DNA of 32,288 nt, taken from contig JAFMCK010000006.1 in NCBI GenBank assembly GCA_017857825.1, forward strand, positions 1 through 32,288. The letters are read 5' to 3'. Shown here in pieces: positions 25,477 through 32,288 of the stretch; the first letter of the stretch is position 1, and each line of letters starts with the position of its first letter. The translations under genes were made by a program, and so were the position numbers. The notes under the pieces were generated by a model. The model made no database searches, was not told where the DNA came from, and was given only the letters and a program-made list of their open reading frames with translations. The stretch comes from Rhodospirillales bacterium. GTDB taxonomy: Bacteria > Pseudomonadota > Alphaproteobacteria > Rhodospirillales > Casp-alpha2.

Positions 25477-26846
25477 GGCTTCACCTCCGAGGCACCGCAA
25501 TGGGTCTCAACGGTCTCGCGCGGGACAAGCACGGACGCTGTATTTACTTGCCCCATCACATTGCAGCGATACCCGCCCCCACCCGCCGGGCCCGAACAAA
25601 ACAGACTCAACACCTCGTCGTTGACGTACTTGGCGTCTGCCTTGTTCATGGTGCGGATCGCCGTGCGCAGCCTGAATTCTCCGTCGAGCGGCCGATTGTC
25701 GCCGCGCCGCCGGTCGGATGCGTCATTGTCGAAGACCGCGCTCGTGCCGACGATATCGACGCGAATGTCATCTGTGATGCCGTTTTTGCGGCACCTTTTG
25801 GTGACGATATCTGCGGCGAGTTCAGCCCGGGCCAGCGCGTTCGGACCCGCGTAAATCATCTCCGCTTCGCCGAGCCAGCCGCCATCGGCGGACACCGTGA
25901 CCTTGAGTGTCTCGGGCGGGGCTTTGCCCTTTGCGCCTTCTAAGCGGATGCGGTTTTCACCGTCCTCCGCAAGCGTCACGCCGGTAATGTCGAGGGTGAC
26001 ATCCGGTGTCAGATAATTTGCTGGGTCGTGCACTTCGTACAGCATCTGCTCGATGACCGTTGCGCGGCTGACGAGCCCGCCTGTGTTGGCGGCTTTGGTG
26101 ATCACGATGCTGCCGTTTGCGGTGATTTCGCCGATCGGGAAACCGAGGTTATCCATGCCCGGCACATCTTTGAAACCAGGATCGCAAAAATATCCGCCGG
26201 TGACTTGTCCGCCGCATTCCAAAAGGTGGCCGCAAAGCGTGCCCTGCGCGAGCAGGTCGAGTTCATCTTCGCCCCAGCCGAATTCATGGATCAATGGGCC
26301 CAAAACTAATGCGGCATCGGTTGTGCGCCCGACCAGAACGACGTCGACATCCAGTGCAAGCGCGTCAGCAACTGGGCGGGCTCCGATATAGGCGTTGGCT
26401 GCGACGATTTCTTTGCCGGTGATTTCCAATCCTTCAATGGTTGGCAAAGCGCCGATTTCGTCCGCATCCATAAAGGTCAAAAGATCATCGCCATGAACGC
26501 AAGCGACGCGTAAATTTTCGATCCCGAGCTCTGCCGCCAATTCATGAACGCGTTTGGCACCGCCCAGCGGGTTTGCATTGCCGAGGTTGCTGACGATCCG
26601 AACGCTGTTTTCTTTACAGGCCTTCAACACGCCCCGCAGGTATTCATCAAGGTAGGGCGAATACCCTTTGTCCGGATTGCGCATTTTGATTCGCTGCGCG
26701 ATGGCGAGCGTGCGTTCCCCCATGACTTCAAAAATAAGATACCTGGGGCCATCGCATGTGCGCAGCGTTTCGACGACGGGGATCGCTGCATCCAGGCGGT
26801 CCCCGGCAAACCCGGCGCCGCTGCCGATATAGACGGTTTTTGTCAT
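25473..26846 (-). CDS. Acyclic terpene utilization AtuA family protein (DUF1446)
   Basis: 457 aa; VYIGSGAGFAGDRLDAAIPVV, ANPLGGAKRVHELAAELG, CGGQVTGGYFCDPGFKDVPGMDNLGFPIGEI, CSGPAGGGGYRCNVMGQVNTASVLVPRE. Confidence 0.88.
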   Translation of the reverse strand: MTKTVYIGSGAGFAGDRLDAAIPVVETLRTCDGPRYLIFEVMGERTLAIAQRIKMRNPDKGYSPYLDEYLRGVLKACKENSVRIVSNLGNANPLGGAKRVHELAAELGIENLRVACVHGDDLLTFMDADEIGALPTIEGLEITGKEIVAANAYIGARPVADALALDVDVVLVGRTTDAALVLGPLIHEFGWGEDELDLLAQGTLCGHLLECGGQVTGGYFCDPGFKDVPGMDNLGFPIGEITANGSIVITKAANTGGLVSRATVIEQMLYEVHDPANYLTPDVTLDITGVTLAEDGENRIRLEGAKGKAPPETLKVTVSADGGWLGEAEMIYAGPNALARAELAADIVTKRCRKNGITDDIRVDIVGTSAVFDNDASDRRRGDNRPLDGEFRLRTAIRTMNKADAKYVNDEVLSLFCSGPAGGGGYRCNVMGQVNTASVLVPRETVETHCGASEVKP

Positions 26847-27607
26847 TTGCCGCCCGATATATCACTGGCGATCTGATTGGCAGCGTTCAGAATAAATGTG
26901 TGTTCTGAGGCAACAAAGAACATGGTGACACCGAGCGCTTTTAGGTCGGGTACCCATGACGTGTTTGGGGCAAAGGTGACCAAGCATTTGCCATGTTTCT
27001 TGGCCGCCTCGCCGACCCGCCTGATGGCGTCGCGGACTTGGGGCGCCGCTGGATCGGTTAGCCCATAACAGACGGCAAGATCGGCTGGGCCAACGAAAAG
27101 AGCATCAATGCCGTCCACCGCAGCAATTGCGTCAATTGCCTCGACGGCTTCGGGTTCTTCGATCTGGGCGAGGATGACGGTCTCGTCTTTACTTTGCTGT
27201 AGTATGTCGGCCATTGGGCGTGTCGCATACCCAGCCCAGCGCGTCGAGCCGGCAAAGCCGCGCCCGCCATGGCCAAACCGAGCAGCTTTGGCGACTTCTA
27301 TGGCTTTCTCGACAGTGTTAACGTGCGGCACGACGAGGCCGGTCGCACCCGAATCAAGCATCGTCAGTATTTGTGCCGGCGAGCCGTCGGGGATACGGAC
27401 CAGGGCAGGAAAACCCAATGCCCGTGCCATGCCGAGGCAGGCATCGACTGTACCCCGATCAAACGGTGAGTGTTCGGCATCCAGCGCGATGAAATCCATG
27501 CCCGACTTAGCAAATATCTCGATTAGTTGAAGGGCCGGTGTTTTCAAAAACGTGCCAGATAGATTTTCACCGCCAAGCATGCGGGATTTGAACGTTGCCT
27601 CCGTCAT
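26843..27607 (-). CDS. HpcH/HpaI aldolase/citrate lyase family protein
   Basis: 254 aa; GTFLKTPALQLIEIFAKSGMDFIALDAEHSPFDRG, LVRIPDGSPAQILTMLDSGATGLVVPHVNTVEKA, DALFVGPADLA. Confidence 0.92.
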   Translation of the reverse strand: MTEATFKSRMLGGENLSGTFLKTPALQLIEIFAKSGMDFIALDAEHSPFDRGTVDACLGMARALGFPALVRIPDGSPAQILTMLDSGATGLVVPHVNTVEKAIEVAKAARFGHGGRGFAGSTRWAGYATRPMADILQQSKDETVILAQIEEPEAVEAIDAIAAVDGIDALFVGPADLAVCYGLTDPAAPQVRDAIRRVGEAAKKHGKCLVTFAPNTSWVPDLKALGVTMFFVASEHTFILNAANQIASDISGGK

Positions 27608-27630
27608 GGAATTCCTCCGTCGTTGATTGT

Positions 27631-28731
27631 TTAATTTGTTGCCGTTTTCATCATGTCGTTTGGATTGAGACCGAGACCTTCGCCCGCAGTTAAAATGCTT
27701 TTCCAGACACCGGCTGGAACGTCGAAGCCGTGCGCCTCACGATCCGCGCGGGCGTTCCGCTCAGGGTCGCCTGGGATCATCACGGGATGATCCGGATCGC
27801 GTGGGCGAGCGGCACGGACGTAATCAATGTAATCATTTACTGCGTGACCGAAGGCGTCTGTATCGTCCATCAATTCGGGTTTAAGAAATACGGAAAACAT
27901 GCCGTTGTGCGTTGCTTTGCCTGGCCCCGTAGTCCCAGAACCGGTCAGGGCGCCGGCCAATAACTCACACGCGAGGGCGAGACCTGAGCCCTTATGTTCG
28001 CCGAAGGTCAGCAATGCCCCCGGGCCATTGCGAGGGTCGGCCACGTCGCCAGGTTTCAATTCGCCATAAAGTGCGGTCGGATCCGTGGTCGCTTTTCCGT
28101 CGCCGTCGATCAGTGCGCCGTCCGGCACCGCTTTGCCGCCTCTGAGCGCAACCATCACTTTGCCTTCTGCAATTTTTGAGGTTGAGAAGTCCAGGATGAA
28201 ATCATCGCCATGCGGATTGCCGATACCAATCGTGACGGGCGCCGTCGAGACGCGCCGATCTGCGGAGCCGAAAGGTGCCGTGAGCATACTTTGCGCGACA
28301 TTCACAAAATGGATCGAGACGAGCCCCGCCACACATGCGCGCTCGGCCCAAAAGCCGATCCGTCCCAAATGCCCTGCTTGCCGCAGCGCCAGAATGCAAA
28401 TGCCGGCTTGTTTTGCTTTTTTGATCCCGATATCGACAGCTTGCTGGCCGACGACCTGTCCAAAACCTTTGTTGCCATCGATGAGCGCGAAGTTGTCGCT
28501 GTCGATGAGCACGCTGGCTGACTGACCGAAACTCAGATTGCCGGATTTTTCCCACATCAGATAGCGTGGTATCCGCACGATGCCATGGCTGTCGTGACCG
28601 GAAAGGTTCGAATTTACGAGATTGGTGCTGATCGCCTCAGCCTCTTGATGCGTAGCGCCAGCACGGCAAAATATATTGATGCCGAGTTGGACCATGCCGT
28701 CTGCGGTCACGCGGGTTGGTATATCTGTCAC
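27631..28731 (-). CDS. Ldh-family (malate/L-lactate/sulfolactate-type) dehydrogenase
   Basis: 366 aa; NLSGHDSHGIVRIPRYL, VDIGIKKAKQAGICILALRQAGHLGRIGFWAERA, LDFSTSKIAEGKV, LLTFGEHKGSGLALACELLAGALTG. Confidence 0.92.
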   Translation of the reverse strand: MTDIPTRVTADGMVQLGINIFCRAGATHQEAEAISTNLVNSNLSGHDSHGIVRIPRYLMWEKSGNLSFGQSASVLIDSDNFALIDGNKGFGQVVGQQAVDIGIKKAKQAGICILALRQAGHLGRIGFWAERACVAGLVSIHFVNVAQSMLTAPFGSADRRVSTAPVTIGIGNPHGDDFILDFSTSKIAEGKVMVALRGGKAVPDGALIDGDGKATTDPTALYGELKPGDVADPRNGPGALLTFGEHKGSGLALACELLAGALTGSGTTGPGKATHNGMFSVFLKPELMDDTDAFGHAVNDYIDYVRAARPRDPDHPVMIPGDPERNARADREAHGFDVPAGVWKSILTAGEGLGLNPNDMMKTATN

Positions 28732-29708
28732 GGTTTCTGGAGTCCTTCGAGATTAAAGGTCATTTCATCTTTGAGTTCACCTGCGAAGAGGTCGATCACA
28801 TTTTGTGCGGCCACTTCGGCCATCGCAATTGCAGCAGACATGGCTGCGGCGCCGTTGTGAGGCGTCATCAGAACGTCTTTACGTGCGATCAGCGGATGGT
28901 CTGCGCGGGGTGGTTCTTCAGACATGACGTCAACGGCGGCAGCGCGGATATGGTCGCTTTCCAGCGCAGCCAGCAAAGCATCTTCGTCAACGATGCCACC
29001 GCGCGCACAGTTAATGACAATCGCGCCCGGCGTTAGCGCGGCCAGTTCACGCTTGGAAATCAGATGTCGTGTCGTTTCGTCGAGTGGCACATGCACTGTC
29101 AGAAAGTCGGTGCCCGCGAGCTCAGGCCGGAAATCCTCAACCGCGCGGCACCCCATGCTTTCTGCGAGGTCGCGCTCAAGGGCGATATCTGCGACCACGA
29201 CGTCCATGCCGAATGCTTTGCAAAGCGGTGCGACCAATCGACCGATGCGACCAAAGCCGACGATCAATACCTTGGCACCTTTGAGGTCTTTGGCGCGGTA
29301 ATCGTTTCGTTCCGCCCAGCGGCCTGCTTTTACGAGATCATCCAAAATACGGAATTCACGTGCAGCTGCAATCATGAAGCCAAGCGTATGTTCTGCGACC
29401 GAGCGCGCGTTTGCCCCGGCGGCGATGGCGACCGGGATACCGCGATCTGTCAGATGCGCGACATCAATGTTGTCACATCCGACGCCGTGCCGAGATACGA
29501 TTTGAAGCGAATTTGCGTGCTGAAGAATATCGATGTCGAGTTTCGCAGATCGTAAAACTATGCCGTGAACGTCTTTGATGGCGGCCTTGAGGGTCTCTCG
29601 TTCAATATCTGGGATCCGAACAATCTCGATATCCTTATGCGCGGCAAGGACATCATAGCCCGCTTCGTGCATATGTTCTGTGACAAGGACGCGTTTCATA
29701 TCAGTCAT
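28728..29708 (-). CDS. D-2-hydroxyacid dehydrogenase (SerA-like)
   Basis: 326 aa; VSRHGVGCDNID, NARSVAEHTLGFMIAAAR, KVLIVGFGRIGRLVAPLCKAFGMDVVVAD, INCARGGIVDEDALLAAL, MTPHNGAAA. Confidence 0.92.
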   Translation of the reverse strand: MTDMKRVLVTEHMHEAGYDVLAAHKDIEIVRIPDIERETLKAAIKDVHGIVLRSAKLDIDILQHANSLQIVSRHGVGCDNIDVAHLTDRGIPVAIAAGANARSVAEHTLGFMIAAAREFRILDDLVKAGRWAERNDYRAKDLKGAKVLIVGFGRIGRLVAPLCKAFGMDVVVADIALERDLAESMGCRAVEDFRPELAGTDFLTVHVPLDETTRHLISKRELAALTPGAIVINCARGGIVDEDALLAALESDHIRAAAVDVMSEEPPRADHPLIARKDVLMTPHNGAAAMSAAIAMAEVAAQNVIDLFAGELKDEMTFNLEGLQKP

Positions 29709-29717
29709 GTGGGATCC

Positions 29718-30629
29718 TTACGTCGATGCAGCGTGATCGTCGCCGAAATATTTTTTCTTGGCGAGCGATTGGCTTTCATAAATGGAGCCGGATTTCAGTG
29801 GACCTGGGTATGGCAGGCGGATTGGTGCTGCAACAAGCCGGGGCTCAACTGTCGGCTCTCCGGCGATAATGGTGTTGATGTAGTTTTCCCAAGATCCAAT
29901 GCGATCCATCCCGCGGATATCCCATGCGTCCGCAGCGGCGATTTGAAACAACAGCAACCTTCTGCTTTTGCCGGATGTATTTTTTCCCGAGCCGTGTACC
30001 ATTCGGACATGGTGAAAACTGCAAGATCCGGCGGTGCCGGTAATTTGCTCGGCACGTGAAAGATCAATGTCACATGCTTCGGGATTCATCGCCCCGATGA
30101 AGCGACCATCCTGATGGTGATCAAACGTCGGGCCTTTATGTGATCCGGGGATGCATAGCAGCGGGCCGTTGTTTTCCGTCATGTCATCAAGCATGACACC
30201 AACCGCCAGCACATCATCGTTGGTGTGCGGGTAAAACGCCCAATCTTGATGCCATTCAACGGCCGCCCCATAATCAGCAGACTTCAGATTGATCTTCGAG
30301 CCATGCATGCGCAGGTTCTTGCCGATCAGGGCCGTTAGTGCTGCGATCAAGCGTGGTCGTCTGGCCATCTTGTTAAATACTGAATGATGTAGGAAAGGTT
30401 CCTTAATGCGGCGCACGCGCGGCGTATCCGGCGTGTGGCTAGGTTCCAGATCAATAACATCGGTGTGATCACTGAGACCGTGGGCGCTTTCAATTAATTC
30501 GTCCAGGGCGTCCGTCATTTCTTTGATGTCGGCCGGCGAGAAAATATCATCAACGACAACAAAGCCTTTTTCTTTGTATTCGTCTATTTGCGCATCACAG
30601 ATGACGGGTTGTTTCAGGTTGGTATCCAT
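29718..30629 (-). CDS. Phytanoyl-CoA dioxygenase (PhyH) family protein
   Basis: 303 aa; VEWHQDWAFYPHTNDDVLAVGVMLDDMTENNGPLLCIPGSHKG (HxD motif) and VRMVHGSGKNTSGKSRRLLLFQI. Confidence 0.9.
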   Translation of the reverse strand: MDTNLKQPVICDAQIDEYKEKGFVVVDDIFSPADIKEMTDALDELIESAHGLSDHTDVIDLEPSHTPDTPRVRRIKEPFLHHSVFNKMARRPRLIAALTALIGKNLRMHGSKINLKSADYGAAVEWHQDWAFYPHTNDDVLAVGVMLDDMTENNGPLLCIPGSHKGPTFDHHQDGRFIGAMNPEACDIDLSRAEQITGTAGSCSFHHVRMVHGSGKNTSGKSRRLLLFQIAAADAWDIRGMDRIGSWENYINTIIAGEPTVEPRLVAAPIRLPYPGPLKSGSIYESQSLAKKKYFGDDHAAST

Positions 30630-30660
30630 CGAGGCGGCCTTTCTTTAGATGCGGGTCTGA

Positions 30661-31380
30661 TTAAATTGGTGAACTGAAGTGTTCAGGAAAGTGTGCCCGG
30701 ATTTCTTCGGTCGCAGAGACGGTTCCTTTGATATGTTCGCGGACGGCGAACTCAGCCGCGTCAGGATCACCTGATGTGATTGCGTCGATAATGGCGTTGT
30801 GATCTTTGATGATCGCAGATGCTTTGCCTTTTGTCGGCAAGTGCAAATGGCGGAGACGGTCAAGATGCGCCCGGCGCGCATGAATAATATCCCACAACCC
30901 CCCGACACTTGCCATTTCGTACATGCTGCGATGAAATTTACCGTCCGCCTCTGTAAAGGCGGCAAGATCATTTGCTTTCAAGTGTGCAGTTTGATGTTGG
31001 ACGATGCTGCGTAAATCGATCAATTGTGTTTCGGTAATTTTACCGCAGAGCGCCCGCGCGATTTCGACTTCGACACTGCGCCGCAGAAAGTGGGCCTCGC
31101 GCGCCCTTTGAACATCAATATAGGCAACTTCTGTTCGGGACTGCGGAAAGATATCGACCAGTCCTTCTTCCTCAAGCAGCATGAAGGCTTCGCGCACCGG
31201 AGTCTGGCTGACACCATACCTTGATGCGATTTCTTTTTTTGACAGCTGAGTGCCGGGCGGCAACGTCAGGTCGATCACCTGTTGCCGAAGCGCAGCATAG
31301 ATTTGTTGCGTGGCTGACACCCGTTGGCTTTTCGGTTGGGACGTATCGGGTCTCATACTTGTGGAAACTTCGGTTGGCAT
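30661..31380 (-). CDS. GntR-family (FCD) transcriptional regulator
   Basis: 239 aa; YAALRQQVIDLTLPPGTQLSKKEIASRYGVSQTPVREAFMLLEEEGLVDIFPQ and FCD-type C-terminus (RSMYEMA...DHNAIIDAITSGDPDAAEFAVREHI). Confidence 0.93.
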   Translation of the reverse strand: MPTEVSTSMRPDTSQPKSQRVSATQQIYAALRQQVIDLTLPPGTQLSKKEIASRYGVSQTPVREAFMLLEEEGLVDIFPQSRTEVAYIDVQRAREAHFLRRSVEVEIARALCGKITETQLIDLRSIVQHQTAHLKANDLAAFTEADGKFHRSMYEMASVGGLWDIIHARRAHLDRLRHLHLPTKGKASAIIKDHNAIIDAITSGDPDAAEFAVREHIKGTVSATEEIRAHFPEHFSSPI

Positions 31381-31466
31381 TTTATGTCTCGTATAACGGG
31401 ATTTTTACGCTGCTTCACGGATTAATATCTTGACTCTGATACTGATAATTTGGAACATCAGATGTC

Positions 31467-31482
31467 AACTGATATATCAGTT
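31467..31482. promoter_or_regulatory. Candidate GntR operator
   Basis: Perfect 16-bp palindrome AACTGATATATCAGTT in the divergent GntR/TRAP intergenic region; further CTGATA half-sites nearby. Confidence 0.6.
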
Positions 31483-31542
31483 TGTCAGTTGTAAAAACAA
31501 TAAAACAAAATAAACAAACGATCAGATTGGGAGGTCACTTAA

Positions 31543-32288
31543 ATGTTCAAGAAATCGCTTATTGCCCTGTCGCTTGGGGCGCTTGTGCTGTCGGCTGCAC
31601 CGGATAGTGCCGATGCCAAAACCTTGAAAGTTCAAGCCAGCTCCAAGGCTGGAGATTGGGCGCACCGATTTATGACCGACAAATGGGCGCCGAAACTTGA
31701 CGCCATGACCGGCGGTGAAATTAAAATTGATGTATTACCGACGAAAGCCGTCGTGCCGCACCGCGAAACAATCGACGCGGTCGCCAACGGTATTCTTGAT
31801 GGGGACTTGAACGCTGTTTCATATTTCTCTGGTCGCGATCCGGCATTTGCCATCATCGGCGACCTGATTGCCGGTTACGATACCGTCGACCAAGTTCGGA
31901 CGTTTTGTGAGTACGGCGGCGGTAAGGAAATACTGCAAAAGCTCTATGACAAATACACCAAAGGTCAGGTGCATGTTGTTGGTTGTGGCCCTTACGCCAA
32001 GGAAGCATTTGTCTCAACGGTCCCGATTAGAACCGTTGCCGATTTTGCCGGCGTGAAAGTGCGTTCGCCTGAAGGTCTTGCTGCTGAAGTCTTCAAGCGC
32101 GCGGGTGCGTCGCCGGTCTCCTTGCCGTTCTCCGAAGTTTATACAGCGCTTGAGAAGAAAGTTATCGACGCTGCCGATGCATCTGCGCACGTCAACAACA
32201 ATGCGAGCGGCATGTATAAGGTTGCCAAGTTCCCGATCTATCCCGGCATTCACTCCATGGCTGTTCTGCAGTTCATCGTGAACAAAAA
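31543..32288 (+). CDS. TRAP transporter substrate-binding protein, DctP type (3' end outside window)
   Basis: MFKKSLIALSLGALVLSAAPDSADAKTLKVQASSKAGDWAHRFMTDKWAPKLDAMTGGEIKIDVLPTKAVVPHRETIDAVANGILDG...FAGVKVRSPEGLAAEVFKRAGASPVSLPFSEVYTALEKKVIDAAD; open to the window end, so absent from the ORF track. Confidence 0.9.
   Translation, partial: MFKKSLIALSLGALVLSAAPDSADAKTLKVQASSKAGDWAHRFMTDKWAPKLDAMTGGEIKIDVLPTKAVVPHRETIDAVANGILDGDLNAVSYFSGRDPAFAIIGDLIAGYDTVDQVRTFCEYGGGKEILQKLYDKYTKGQVHVVGCGPYAKEAFVSTVPIRTVADFAGVKVRSPEGLAAEVFKRAGASPVSLPFSEVYTALEKKVIDAADASAHVNNNASGMYKVAKFPIYPGIHSMAVLQFIVNK

Noticed and set aside
25412-28860. Multiple plus-strand ORFs of 60-147 aa opposite the catabolic operon
   Set aside because: All are antisense to well-supported enzyme genes with clear family motifs and show shadow composition.
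1-32288. CRISPR arrays, rRNA genes, phage structural genes and known defence systems
   Set aside because: None seen: no regularly spaced direct repeats, rRNA-like sequence or recognisable cas, restriction-modification or toxin-antitoxin motifs.

Overview
The window is a GC-rich, probably alphaproteobacterial chromosome segment, judged from codon usage and gene families. It has three parts. (1) About 1-17.6 kb is a long, co-oriented (+) block of cell-envelope genes, mostly without a confident name. It contains a Pro-rich membrane-anchored protein, lipoproteins, an SLT lytic transglycosylase, two cytoplasmic proteins, a candidate membrane-anchored Lon(S16)-like protease with no AAA+ domain, a CsgG-like protein, a tandem pair of paralogous lipoproteins and several secreted proteins with LPP20/FlgT-N-like N-termini. 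A complete IS1595-family element (8404..9121, 8-bp TSD) splits the block in two. (2) About 17.7-25.1 kb is an accessory stretch. It holds a VIT-family/TRAP-DctM fused pseudogene, IclR plus a 2,2-dialkylglycine decarboxylase-type aminotransferase, a MarR/HlyD/DHA2-MFS efflux locus and a ketopantoate reductase-like gene. It is flanked by imperfect 42-bp direct repeats ending in CAACCA, which may be tRNA-3'-end-derived att relics. (3) About 25.1-32.3 kb is a tightly coupled catabolic operon (AtuA-related, AtuA, HpcH/HpaI aldolase, Ldh-family dehydrogenase, D-2-hydroxyacid dehydrogenase, PhyH dioxygenase, then GntR), divergent from a TRAP DctP gene cut by the window end. The best candidate for an undescribed system is the envelope block: CsgG-like and LPP20-like proteins, lipoproteins, SLT and a Lon-like membrane protein. 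No database searches were run, so all family calls are by eye.
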